A stretch of 64,000 bases of DNA from JAJFUE01 sp039683515. Its GTDB lineage: Bacteria; Sumerlaeota; Sumerlaeia; MVZB01. The notes beneath the pieces were generated by a model. It searched no databases and was not told where the DNA came from. It was given only the letters and a program-made list of their open reading frames with translations. Below, piece after piece: positions 33,768-42,658 of the stretch. The stretch spans positions 1 through 64,000 of the forward strand of contig JBDKRG010000018.1 in assembly GCA_039683515.1 (NCBI GenBank). Reading direction: 5' to 3'. Both the position numbers and the translations under genes were made by a program. Within the stretch, counting starts at the first letter, position 1. Each line of letters opens with the position of its first letter.

Positions 33768-34502
33768 TTATTGACCGGCCCCGCGCGCCAGTTCCAGCCC
33801 GGCGTTCGCGACGTCGATCGGCTTGGTCGAGTTTTCCTTCGCCCAGACGCAGAACCTGATTTCCGTCAGGCCCTGGATGTTCGCGCCCGGAGACCACCCG
33901 GTTTCGAGCGTGGTCCATTCGCCGTTGCCGAAATAGGTCTTCTCCGCGAGGTAAACGTCCCGCTCCCCCTCCGCCGTGCGCACCTTGCCGTAGAGCACGA
34001 GCAGGACGGCGTCGGGCGCCTCGGCCCGGAGCGAAACCGACGCCTTGAACGTGTCGCCCGGCCTGGCCTGCAGTTGCTCGACCGGCACGGTCTGGAACAA
34101 CACGCCGATCCCATCGGCGGGGGGCACAAACCGGACGACCGGCTTGTCATTGTATTTCTGGTCGGTCGGGGTGACCTGAACCTTCCCCCACGGATCTTTA
34201 TTCCAGCGGGCGAGCCAGTTGTTTTGCCAGTCCGAGAAATCGCCGTTGACCAGCAGGTTGCCGGCCACGGCCGCCGGCTGTGGGGCCTGGGGGGCGGGCG
34301 TTTCCACGGCCGGAGTTTGAGCCGGCGGCGGGGTCGTCGCCTGGACTTCGGGCGTTTCGGCGGCTTGCGGCGGCGGGACCGCTTCGCGGGTGCCGGTCTC
34401 GGGGCCCTGCTGCTTGCAGGCTTGAGCCGCGAAGACGACGGCCAGCAGCATTGCGAGACGGCACGTCACGCCGATGAAATGACGATGGGTCAGGCTCAGC
34501 AT
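33768..34502 (-). CDS. Pro/Ala-rich lipoprotein with a carbohydrate-binding-like beta domain
   Basis: A 244-aa protein. The signal region LAMLLAVVFAAQAC (residues about 16-29) puts a likely lipidated Cys at 29. A Pro/Ala/Thr-rich linker of about 50 residues follows. Residues about 82-235 look like a jelly-roll module (NLLVNGDFSDWQNNW opening, PGDTFKASVSLRAE, GLTEIRFCVWAKE), as in carbohydrate-binding modules. It probably sits at the cell surface and binds glycan. It has its own short promoter region and is transcribed from the same strand as the radical SAM operon downstream of it. Confidence 0.7.
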   Translation of the reverse strand: MLSLTHRHFIGVTCRLAMLLAVVFAAQACKQQGPETGTREAVPPPQAAETPEVQATTPPPAQTPAVETPAPQAPQPAAVAGNLLVNGDFSDWQNNWLARWNKDPWGKVQVTPTDQKYNDKPVVRFVPPADGIGVLFQTVPVEQLQARPGDTFKASVSLRAEAPDAVLLVLYGKVRTAEGERDVYLAEKTYFGNGEWTTLETGWSPGANIQGLTEIRFCVWAKENSTKPIDVANAGLELARGAGQ

Positions 34503-34595
34503 GTGAGTTTCTCCGATTGCAAAAATTTATATGTGACTAATGTACCATCGCTGCCGACGGCCGACAACTTAAAATGGCGGGGGGGCGAGAGCGGA

Positions 34596-36077
34596 CTATT
34601 GCGCGCCGCGCATGGCGCGCTTGACGATGGCCCAGCGCCAGAACGTCATTTCCATTTTGGTCTTGAATCTCCGCCGTATCACGTTCATTGCATGACCGCA
34701 GCACTTGAGGGGCTGGTGGATCGCCTTGAGCAGAAAGAACCGCCGGTAGAGGCGTTTTTGCCAGGCCTCGAGCACGGCGTAGTCGTCGCGCCATGTCGGC
34801 GAGAAGGTCAGCTCGCTGTAGTCGCCGTAGCCGCTGAACTGGTCGAAGATCGCCGACCCCGGCACCGGCGAGACGATCAGGATCAGCACCTCGTCGAGGC
34901 CGGCGCGGATGAGCTCGGCCATATATTTTTCGGTCTGGACCCGGTCGTCGTCGGTCTCGCCGGGGAATCCGATCAAAAACACCGCCTGCGACGCCACGCC
35001 GAGCCGCGCCATTTCCTTCGTCTGATCGAGCGCGTGGGCGCGGTCGAACGGCTTGCCCATCAGCTTGAGGACCCGGTCCGAACCGGTCTCGGGCGAGAAC
35101 GAAACGTACGAGCAGCCGCCGGCGGCCATCGCGCGCAGCCCCTCGAGCGAGATCGTCTCGATCTTGGTCCCCGACGCGAATTTCCAGATGAACGGCTTGT
35201 GGTTGGCGCGGATCAGGCCGGCCAGCTCGACCAGGCGCTGCTCGCGGGTCGTGGGGTTGACGTCCTCGAAATGGAACTCGCGCACGCCGAGCGTCTCGTA
35301 GAGGTGGCACATTTCGCGATAGACGCTCTCGGCCGAGCGCGCCCGCCAGCGCCGGTGGTTGGTCGAGGGGACGACGCAGAACTTGCAGCCGAACGGGCAG
35401 CCGCGCGAGGTGAGGATCGCCAGGTAATTGCCCTCCTGCGGGCCATGCGCGTAACCGAGCCGCCAGTAGGCCTCGAGCGGAAAGAGATCCCACGCCGGAA
35501 ACGGCAGCGCGTCGAGGTCGGCGATCGTCGAATCGGCCGGCACGACGCGCGGCGCGCCGTTCTCGATGCGCGCCCAACCGTCGGCCGGCATCCCCCCCTT
35601 GCCGGCGATGTGGTCGAGCAGCGCCACGGCGCGCTCCTCGCATTCGCCCAAAATCAGGTAATCGGTCCCCTCGGCGAGCAGGTCCGGCGCCACCTGGGCC
35701 AGGCTCATCCCGGTCACCGCCTGCGAGTTCTCGACGACAATGATCGGGACGTCGGGGAAGCGCCCGCGCAACGCGCGTGCAATCTGCCCGATGACCTTGA
35801 ACGAGGTCACCGCCCACGCAAAGACAAAGACGGCCTCGGGGGGCTGGGAGAAGCGCCCCGGCAGGTCCTCGGCCGCGATGCCCTGGTTCATCATCGGCGG
35901 GACGCGCACGATCCGGCGCGGCGCGGCCGCGAACATGTCGTGCACGGCGACCGAATGGCCTGCTTCGCGCAGGCGGCCGGCGAGATACGCCATCGTATAC
36001 GGCATGTAGTAGATGCCGCTGCCAAGCACGTCGTTGGCGCGGGAAACCAGGGGGGGCACAACCAGGGCCACGCGCAT
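34596..36077 (-). CDS. B12-binding-type radical SAM enzyme
   Basis: A 493-aa protein. Residues 1 to about 150 form a cobalamin-binding-like Rossmann domain (VALVVPPLV, AYLAGRLREAGHSVAVHD). The radical SAM core follows with the [4Fe-4S] motif CPFGCKFC near residue 225, SPETGSDRVLKLMGK near 320 and GFPGET near 360. Family members do methylations, rearrangements or ring closures at unactivated carbons. In this setting a sugar or lipid-carrier modification is likely but unproven. It starts 4 bases after the GT2 gene stop (36082) and ends the minus-strand run. Confidence 0.87.
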   Translation of the reverse strand: MRVALVVPPLVSRANDVLGSGIYYMPYTMAYLAGRLREAGHSVAVHDMFAAAPRRIVRVPPMMNQGIAAEDLPGRFSQPPEAVFVFAWAVTSFKVIGQIARALRGRFPDVPIIVVENSQAVTGMSLAQVAPDLLAEGTDYLILGECEERAVALLDHIAGKGGMPADGWARIENGAPRVVPADSTIADLDALPFPAWDLFPLEAYWRLGYAHGPQEGNYLAILTSRGCPFGCKFCVVPSTNHRRWRARSAESVYREMCHLYETLGVREFHFEDVNPTTREQRLVELAGLIRANHKPFIWKFASGTKIETISLEGLRAMAAGGCSYVSFSPETGSDRVLKLMGKPFDRAHALDQTKEMARLGVASQAVFLIGFPGETDDDRVQTEKYMAELIRAGLDEVLILIVSPVPGSAIFDQFSGYGDYSELTFSPTWRDDYAVLEAWQKRLYRRFFLLKAIHQPLKCCGHAMNVIRRRFKTKMEMTFWRWAIVKRAMRGAQ

Positions 36078-36081
36078 GCCG

Positions 36082-36837
36082 CTACCACCTCCCGCCGCGC
36101 AGAAACGTCATGGCGAGCAACTTTCGGTAGATCAGGAACGAGTCGCGCAGGACGTGAAAATGCGAGCTGGCGTTGCCTTCGACGTAAATGGTTTTGATCG
36201 GCACGGGAACGGCCTTGAACCGGCCCTTGAGGGCGTGGGCGAGGATTTCCATCTCGGTTTCGTACCGGCCGCCGCGGATCGTCTCGAGGATATGTTCGAT
36301 AAAGCGGCGCGAATGCAGCCGGTAGCCCGATTGGGTGTCAGGCAGCCGCTGCCCAAGCAGCAGGCCGGTCAGCGAAATCGTCAGGTTGTTGCCGAACCGG
36401 CTGCGCCACGGGATTTCGCGGCTCTCGAAGACGCGCGAGCCGATCACGAGGTCCGCCTGTTCACGACGAAACGAGTCGTAAAGACGCGGCAGCTCGTCGG
36501 GGTCGTGCTGGCCGTCGCTGTCGAGCGTGACGACGCATTCGACCCGGCCGTCGGCGAGCGCCTCGCGAAAGCCCGCCAGCAGGGCGTGCCCCTTGCCGCG
36601 ATTGACCGGAAACGCGACGGTCCGCACCGGCAGGCCCTCAATCAGCCCGCGCAGATTGTCGGTGCTGCCGTCGTCGACAACGATGACGCGATCGGTTTTT
36701 TCGAGCAGGCGCTTCAGGACGGGGACGACGCGGCCGCCGGCGTTATAACACGGCACCAGGGCGGCAACCCGGCTCGACAGCGTCGTGTTCTGGTCGCTCG
36801 GCTCCACTTCCACGCCAACCTCAATCAACGACGACAT
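36082..36837 (-). CDS. GT2 glycosyltransferase, polyprenyl-phosphate mannose/glucose synthase type
   Basis: A 251-aa enzyme with VAALVPCYNAGG near residue 25, VIVVDDGSTDN near 52, VVTLDSDGQHDPDEL near 98 (DSDGQ metal site) and a C-terminal RYETEMEILAHAL near 205. The short single-domain layout and DGQHDP motif match dolichyl/polyprenyl-phosphate hexose synthases, which make the lipid-linked donors used by GT-C enzymes such as the one at 39240. It overlaps the upstream flavoprotein gene by 17 bases. Confidence 0.87.
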   Translation of the reverse strand: MSSLIEVGVEVEPSDQNTTLSSRVAALVPCYNAGGRVVPVLKRLLEKTDRVIVVDDGSTDNLRGLIEGLPVRTVAFPVNRGKGHALLAGFREALADGRVECVVTLDSDGQHDPDELPRLYDSFRREQADLVIGSRVFESREIPWRSRFGNNLTISLTGLLLGQRLPDTQSGYRLHSRRFIEHILETIRGGRYETEMEILAHALKGRFKAVPVPIKTIYVEGNASSHFHVLRDSFLIYRKLLAMTFLRGGRW

Positions 36838-38242
36838 AATCGTCGAATCGCGTGCGTTCCTTCGGCCACTCCTCGCGGCGGCGGCCGTCGGAGATGAATT
36901 TGGCGGTGACCAGGCCGATGTCGACGCAATCGGCGATGCCGCCGTAAACGAACCCGCCCTGCCGCCCGACCGTGTAGAGGTTGTCGAACGAATCCAGGTA
37001 ACCCATCACCTTGTCGACGTGCTCCTTGTAGGAGACGTCCCACAGCGGGTAGGCGTGCTCGAGATAGATCGTGTGCGTGTCGCAGACCCGGGCCTTGTCG
37101 ATGAGGCCGATGTCGTGCAGGCTTTGAACGGCCTTCTGGACAATGTAGTCGCGGCTTGCCTGGTTGAAATGCTGGTCGACGTGGCAGGTCATCTCGGCGC
37201 ACAGCATCGTCTTGCCCTCGGGGACCATGAATGGACTGCAATTTTTCTGCTCGAACAGGCGGTTGAACGGGAACTTCGCCTCCGGGAAGAAAATCCAGTT
37301 GTCCTCCATCACCTGCTCCTGGTCGAGCATGATGTAGATGAGGAGCATGTTGCGCTCGCGCAGGAGCATGAGGTGATATTCGACGTCACCCGGCAGCGGC
37401 TGGTCCATCAGCCTCGCAAAGGAGCGCTTGGGGATCGACGAGATGACGACGTCGTCCTCGTCGAGGTCGATCGTTTCGCCGTTGCTCAGTTGCAGGGCGC
37501 GGATGCGATGATCCCGCGTCACGATGTTTTCGGCCGTGGTCGACAGCAGGACCCGGTTGTTGTCGCCGAGCGCCACGATCCGTTCGGCGAGGCGGTCGGG
37601 GAAGACCTGGCAGCCGTACTTCGGGTAATAGAAAATATCGGTGCTCGTGACGCGGTCGATCTTGATGCCGAACACGGTCTGCTTGATCAGTTCCCACAGG
37701 TTCGGCGACGTCACGCGCCGCTTGGCCAGGTCGGCGCTCAGGTTGGAGGCCACACCCCAGATTTTCTCGGTCGCCTCCTGGACGAACTCCTGGTAAATCC
37801 CCCGGCCGTAATTGATCACGAACCACTCTTCGTACGTCTTCGGGTCCTTCCTGCGGAACAGACCCAGCAGCTTGGCCTTCATGAGGCTCATGGTCAGGTA
37901 GGCCAGCTTGGCGAACGGCAGCTCGCGCAGCATGTCCTTGACGCCGACCGGGAACGGCAGGTAGACGTCGCCGTAGCGGATGCGGCCTTTTTTGGGGCGC
38001 GTCAACAGGTCGTCGCCGGCCAGGTCGGCCAGAAAGTCGTGAGCGTGCTGCATCACGGTGAAGATCTTGTGCGCGCCGAGATCGAGGTAGTAGCCGCCGC
38101 GCTTGATCGTGCGCGCCTGGCCGCCGAGCTGGTCTTCCTTCTCGATGACGACGATCTCGTAGCCGGCTTCGGCGAGTTTGAAGCCGGCGGTCAGGCCGGT
38201 GATGCCGCCGCCCAGTATGATTGCCTTTTTTGCCATGGCCAT
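36821..38242 (-). CDS. FAD-dependent oxidoreductase, UDP-galactopyranose-mutase-like, copy 1
   Basis: A 473-aa flavoprotein. The FAD-binding GGGITGLTAGFKLAEAG near residue 9 is followed by VIEKEDQLGG and LGAHKIF. Later come VVISSIPKRSF near 265 and the C-terminal FAD motif GGIADCVDIG near 440. It resembles the protoporphyrinogen-oxidase/UDP-galactopyranose-mutase group used in surface-sugar pathways. The exact reaction is uncertain. ATG 38242 overlaps the upstream methyltransferase stop (ATGA), fixing the start. A second such gene lies at 47694. Confidence 0.82.
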   Translation of the reverse strand: MAMAKKAIILGGGITGLTAGFKLAEAGYEIVVIEKEDQLGGQARTIKRGGYYLDLGAHKIFTVMQHAHDFLADLAGDDLLTRPKKGRIRYGDVYLPFPVGVKDMLRELPFAKLAYLTMSLMKAKLLGLFRRKDPKTYEEWFVINYGRGIYQEFVQEATEKIWGVASNLSADLAKRRVTSPNLWELIKQTVFGIKIDRVTSTDIFYYPKYGCQVFPDRLAERIVALGDNNRVLLSTTAENIVTRDHRIRALQLSNGETIDLDEDDVVISSIPKRSFARLMDQPLPGDVEYHLMLLRERNMLLIYIMLDQEQVMEDNWIFFPEAKFPFNRLFEQKNCSPFMVPEGKTMLCAEMTCHVDQHFNQASRDYIVQKAVQSLHDIGLIDKARVCDTHTIYLEHAYPLWDVSYKEHVDKVMGYLDSFDNLYTVGRQGGFVYGGIADCVDIGLVTAKFISDGRRREEWPKERTRFDDYVVVD

Positions 38243-39171
38243 CAGCCCTTTGCCTTGCGCGCGATCACATTCATCTGCGACGCGTAATACGGAATCACCC
38301 AGCCGTCGATTCGGAGCGCACCGGCCACCGCCCCGGCCAGCTTCGAGATCGGCTTGCTGTAGAGGCCGACCATCTTGATGAGGTGCCCGAGCTCGAGCGA
38401 CTGGTAATGGCGCCGGATCGCCACGACGTCGAAGCCGGCCTTGTTCAGCATCATCGTCATCGTCTTGGGGGTGAAGTAGTAGAGGTGGTGCGACAGGAGG
38501 AACCACCAGTTCTGCCCCGACAGCCGCGCCCAGATGCTGCCGATATCGGGGGTGTTGATGACGAGCAGGCCGCCGGGCTTCATGAACCGGCCCGCGTCCC
38601 TGAGCCCCTGCAGCGGGTCTTCCATGTGCTCGATCGAGTCCCACATGGTGATCACGTCAAAGGTCGCCGGGTCGAACGTCATGCGCTCGAGGGTGCCCTG
38701 GTGGATCGTGACGCCCAGATTCTTGTTGCCCCACTCGGCGAGCCAGCGGCTCGGCTCGACGCCTTCGACCTTCCAGCCGAGCTTGGCGGCGCTTTTGAGG
38801 AAGAACCCGCCGGCGGCGCCGACGTCGAGCAGCCGGCCCTCGGGTTTTTCATATTTGGCGACGAACCGCGCGCACTTATCGAACGTGCGGACGCGGGCCG
38901 CGCCCTGGGAGACGTAGAGTTCGTCGGCCGAATCCTCGTAGGCGCCGACGACGATCTCCTGGTTCAGGCGCGGGCAGACGTAGATCAGGCCGCACTTGGA
39001 GCATTTGACCACGCGCTGGGCGCCGAGGATGCCGTGCGAGGCCGAAAACGTCTCGCGCAGGTCCACGTCGCGGTTCTTCGGCTCGAACAAAACCTTGTAT
39101 TCAGTGGAACCGCAATAATTACAAGCCGGATATTCTAATTCATGATTCTTAATCAATGACATTGCCCTCAT
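38242..39171 (-). CDS. Zinc-ribbon class I methyltransferase
   Basis: A 309-aa protein with a ribbon (CNYCGST near residue 16, CSKCGLIYVCPRL near 57) and an intact SAM core: GRLLDVGAAGGFFLKSA near 112, VEGVEPSRWLAEW, FDVITMWDSIEHMEDP near 170 and MKPGGLLVINTPD. These are features of sugar methyltransferases acting on nucleotide sugars or polysaccharide. It is first in a five-gene minus-strand run (methyltransferase, flavoprotein, GT2, radical SAM, then the separate lipoprotein). Start may be 39171 or the second Met at 39162. Confidence 0.87.
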   Translation of the reverse strand: MRAMSLIKNHELEYPACNYCGSTEYKVLFEPKNRDVDLRETFSASHGILGAQRVVKCSKCGLIYVCPRLNQEIVVGAYEDSADELYVSQGAARVRTFDKCARFVAKYEKPEGRLLDVGAAGGFFLKSAAKLGWKVEGVEPSRWLAEWGNKNLGVTIHQGTLERMTFDPATFDVITMWDSIEHMEDPLQGLRDAGRFMKPGGLLVINTPDIGSIWARLSGQNWWFLLSHHLYYFTPKTMTMMLNKAGFDVVAIRRHYQSLELGHLIKMVGLYSKPISKLAGAVAGALRIDGWVIPYYASQMNVIARKAKG

Positions 39172-39239
39172 GATTTATGAATCAAAGACCCGGAGACCTT
39201 AGCCTCCGGAGTCAGGGATGTCAACCGGGGATATGCGGC

Positions 39240-41327
39240 TCAGGAAGCGGCCGGTTTGAATTCGAACCCCAGAACCCTGAGCGGCTGCAAACCCCAGTGC
39301 CAGGCCTCGATCGGGCCGGCGGCGCGAAGCTGGATGGTCACATCGATGCGCGGCCCCGGCGCCGTAATGGTTCCGCGAATGGGCATGGCGCCGGCGAAGC
39401 GGCCTTTGCCGATATCGTGGCTCCAGACGCAATGGCCGTTGATATCAATCTCTTCCACCAGCCGCCCGGGGAAGTCCTTGGCATAGCCATCCTCGATCGT
39501 CGCGCGAAGTTCGTATTTCTTTCCCTTCTCGGTCGGGAACGAGCGGGTGATGCCGACGCGATCGCCCTTGGCCGGGTTTTCCTCGGCGAGCCGGATCAGG
39601 ATGGATTTGCCGGGATCGATCGAGAGGATGATCCGCCCGTCCTTGTAGGAGCTGACGGTTTTCCAGCCGTCGGTAAAAGAGGATACGGCCGCAACGGAGG
39701 GGGCGGGGGCGGCGGCGGCAACGGCCGGTTTCGCGGGAGCCGGCGGCAGGTCGGGCCGGCCGGCCTGGTAGGCGCGGTACAAATCGTCGCGCATATAGAC
39801 GCGCAGTTCGTCCGGCGAAGGGGTCGGGGCCTGAACAAACGTGACGCCCTTGCGGTCCCGCACCACCGCCGGCGCGTTCATCCAGCTTTTGTAAACCGCG
39901 TCGCGGCCCTGGCGCGCCGAGACGAGGACGATGTCGATCCGGTGGTTGAAAATGCCGGCAAGGAATGCATCCAATTCCGGAAGCATGACCGGCTGGGCCT
40001 TGCCGTCATACAAGTGCGTCAGCGCGAAATCGGTCGAGGCGATGGCGTTGCCTTCCTTGGCGAAGATGGCGCGATCCAGATCCTGGTAGCGAAAGACCAC
40101 ACGCTTCACGTAGGCCATCTGCTCGGCGTGGCCACCCCTTAAAATGTCAGGCAGGTTCTGCAGCGGGAACAACAGGATCAGCCCGGTAAGAACCAGTCCC
40201 GATACGAATCGCCGCCGCCGGGAGGTAAATTCGAGGTAGAGCACGATCAGCAGCAACGGCACGAAATGGACGAGCAGCCGAAAGCAGACCAGGCCGTCGG
40301 GCGCCCACAGGATCACCGTCTGCGCGATGTTCAACAGCGCGATCAGGGCCAGGCGGCGGGAGACGGGGCTCAACCGGCCTGGGTTCATCAGCAGGATCAA
40401 TGCCGGTAAGAACAGAAGCGAATGCTCCGCGATCACGCCGGCCGAAAAATGCAGCATGGCCGAAATGGCCCCCGGCTCGAGCAGCTGCGGCAGGACCCGC
40501 GCAAGTGCCAGGTCGGCGTAGAAATCGTATGTCGGCAGCCCCCTCGCCAGGATAAATTTCATCCGCCACACAACCAGGAACGCGGGCAGGAAACCGAGGC
40601 CGGCCCAAAATCCCCCCTTGATGTAACCCTTGATTGAACGGCACCCCAACCACACCAGGGGCAAATACGGCACGAACAACAACGCCTGGCCGCGGAACAT
40701 ATAGCCGACGCCTAAGAGCACGCCCGACAGGAACAGCCGCCCCTTCATCGCCTGCATAAGCGCCACGGTGAAGAAAAATACCAGGCACAACTCGGTCATC
40801 GGCAGTATCGAAACGTCGCGATAGATCGGGGCGGCTTGCAGCGCGACGGCAAACAGTAGGGTCAGCAACGCGTCGCGCGACAGCCGGTACATCAGCGTCG
40901 CCGTCGCCAGGGTCGCCAGAATATTGAAGAAAAACGAAACGATCAGCCCGTTGGAAACATCCCACACGCCCCGGATTTTGCCCAGAACGCCGACCGTGAA
41001 AATGTAGGCGTAGTTCGGGTATGGAGAAAAACCGTCAAACAGCTGGCCTGATTCGGTCAACTTTTCGTACGGGAGGCACCACCTCATGAACGACGCATTG
41101 CTCATCATGCTGTGGGCGGCGCACTCGTAATTGATCGCATCCTGATGGTCGCTGCCGTTCAGACTATACAGGTTCCACGAGAATCCGATGCACGCAATCG
41201 CAATGCACCAGGCAATCGCCCATACGGGCAGTCGTGACGGGTTTATCTCCAATTCCGGGACTCGAGTTTGCGTGATTGGGGTTGTTGGGGTTGTTGGGGC
41301 TGTGAGGCTTGTCTTGACTGAAATCAA
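39240..41327 (-). CDS. Multi-pass GT-C-like glycosyltransferase with periplasmic tail
   Basis: A 695-aa protein. After a Thr/Pro-rich start encoded by a GGGGTTGTT repeat there are about ten hydrophobic segments between residues 32 and 400. The first outer loop contains NGSDHQDAINYECAAH, with an Asp-rich site as in GT-C enzymes (ArnT/PMT type), which use polyprenyl-linked sugars on the periplasmic side. Residues about 400-520 are soluble, and about 530-690 resemble a beta carbohydrate-binding module. Start is TTG 41327 with AAGGA 8 nt upstream. Partner of the polyprenyl-phosphate GT2 at 36082 by inference. Confidence 0.7.
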   Translation of the reverse strand: MISVKTSLTAPTTPTTPITQTRVPELEINPSRLPVWAIAWCIAIACIGFSWNLYSLNGSDHQDAINYECAAHSMMSNASFMRWCLPYEKLTESGQLFDGFSPYPNYAYIFTVGVLGKIRGVWDVSNGLIVSFFFNILATLATATLMYRLSRDALLTLLFAVALQAAPIYRDVSILPMTELCLVFFFTVALMQAMKGRLFLSGVLLGVGYMFRGQALLFVPYLPLVWLGCRSIKGYIKGGFWAGLGFLPAFLVVWRMKFILARGLPTYDFYADLALARVLPQLLEPGAISAMLHFSAGVIAEHSLLFLPALILLMNPGRLSPVSRRLALIALLNIAQTVILWAPDGLVCFRLLVHFVPLLLIVLYLEFTSRRRRFVSGLVLTGLILLFPLQNLPDILRGGHAEQMAYVKRVVFRYQDLDRAIFAKEGNAIASTDFALTHLYDGKAQPVMLPELDAFLAGIFNHRIDIVLVSARQGRDAVYKSWMNAPAVVRDRKGVTFVQAPTPSPDELRVYMRDDLYRAYQAGRPDLPPAPAKPAVAAAAPAPSVAAVSSFTDGWKTVSSYKDGRIILSIDPGKSILIRLAEENPAKGDRVGITRSFPTEKGKKYELRATIEDGYAKDFPGRLVEEIDINGHCVWSHDIGKGRFAGAMPIRGTITAPGPRIDVTIQLRAAGPIEAWHWGLQPLRVLGFEFKPAAS

Positions 41328-41460
41328 CGTGCGTTCCTTAGGTAATGACGCCTCCAGACGCCTGCATTCGAGGTGCCTTAAATAATCACATTATTTTTGC
41401 CGCGCAGCAAGCCATGTTAAGCATTTTTTCTCGCATGATCACTTTAATGCATCAAACACA

Positions 41461-41490
41461 AATCGGCGGAGTTCTTGAACTCCGCCGATT
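41461..41490 (-). terminator. Terminator hairpin after the secreted fibre-like gene
   Basis: A perfect 14-bp stem AATCGGCGGAGTTC/GAACTCCGCCGATT with loop TT, starting 24 bases past the stop at 41515. T-rich sequence flanks it on both strands. Confidence 0.88.
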
Positions 41491-41514
41491 CATTTTTAGT
41501 TATCGTTTTGTGTA

Positions 41515-42558
41515 TTACTGCAGCGTAACGAGGACAAGCACCAAGCCGCGGCCTTTTTCGAGCGAGGTCATCGCCTTGCCGATAATGGCTCCGGAGGCTT
41601 TGGAGTGGTTTGTGACCTTCATCGCGTGGCCGGGGACGTTGGAGGTGGTCAGCAGGTCGCCTGGAAGAATAGCGCCATTCGAGGCATCGACCATGCAATA
41701 AACGCGGCCGGTGAGCGCAACCGGCAGATCGCCGTTGGCAATCTTCATGCTGGTCTGGCCCATAACCATACCGGTCTTGACGCCGCCCGCGCCACTGATC
41801 ACGCCCGCGACCGTGCGGTCATAGGCCTTGGTGCTGACCTTCAGCTCGCCGGCATTGGCCGGATCGATGCAGACGATCATGCCCGCTTCGGGGCTCATGG
41901 CGCTGGAGTTGACGTTGAATTTCTCGGAAAGGTCCGAGCCGCCGGTGATGTTGATGACCGGAACCGTCGCTTCGCCGGTGACATTCAATGTTCCATTAGC
42001 GGTCAAGGCGCCGGTGGAAACCGCACCGGAGACACTCAGCGTTCCGGAAGTGACCAAATTGCCGGTACGTGCCGGTCCGATAACGTCCAGCCAATAAGAT
42101 GAACTCGGGTTTTTAGTGTTAATTCCGATATGTGTATTCGTAAAAAACGTATTGGTGCCTTTGACGCCGATTCGGCTGTCAATCGTATTGGTTCCATCCC
42201 CGCGGCAGAAATCGAGGGAGGTTTGGCCAGTGGTGTTTGTGTTCCGGAAGAACTTGAAATAAGCCGCACCGACGCCGTCGGCAGGACGCGGATTGAACTC
42301 GATCTGAATGGAACTGGCATTGTATGCATCCAGATTCAAGGCACCCGCTCCGAAGGTTTGGACCATGAAATAGTTAACGGTCGAATTTGCCTTGGAAAGG
42401 CAAAAAGCCGTATTTAATGCCGGGTCGCTCACGTCAAGAGCACAACGTGGGCTGGTGGCATTGATACCGACCGGACCGATTAGGGTCTCGAGTGCCCTTG
42501 AGGTTGTTGGCATGGCGGCCATAATCAGCAGGACAATAACCAAACGCGTGAGTTTCAT
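41515..42558 (-). CDS. Secreted fibre-like protein with tail-spike/G2-type C-terminal region
   Basis: A 347-aa protein with a cleavable signal peptide (hydrophobic to about residue 22, TSRA). The middle is made of Gly/Thr/Ser/Asn-rich beta repeats (SGTLSVSGAVSTGALTANG near 165-190), like trimeric fibres. The C-terminal 140 residues (MIVCIDPANAGELKVS, GAILPGDLLTTSNVPGHAMK) resemble the conserved end region seen next to endosialidase or peptidase-G2-type chaperone domains of tail fibres. It may be a surface fibre or glycan-binding protein. Codon use is A+T-richer than in its neighbours. Function is not assigned. Confidence 0.6.
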   Translation of the reverse strand: MKLTRLVIVLLIMAAMPTTSRALETLIGPVGINATSPRCALDVSDPALNTAFCLSKANSTVNYFMVQTFGAGALNLDAYNASSIQIEFNPRPADGVGAAYFKFFRNTNTTGQTSLDFCRGDGTNTIDSRIGVKGTNTFFTNTHIGINTKNPSSSYWLDVIGPARTGNLVTSGTLSVSGAVSTGALTANGTLNVTGEATVPVINITGGSDLSEKFNVNSSAMSPEAGMIVCIDPANAGELKVSTKAYDRTVAGVISGAGGVKTGMVMGQTSMKIANGDLPVALTGRVYCMVDASNGAILPGDLLTTSNVPGHAMKVTNHSKASGAIIGKAMTSLEKGRGLVLVLVTLQ

Positions 42559-42658
42559 TGAACCAGTTCCTTTCGTTTTTTGATCGCTGTTCTAAAATCG
42601 ATTGAATGCAACGCCATACATTTTAATTTGACGTTTTAGCATGTCGCACCGTCACAAT

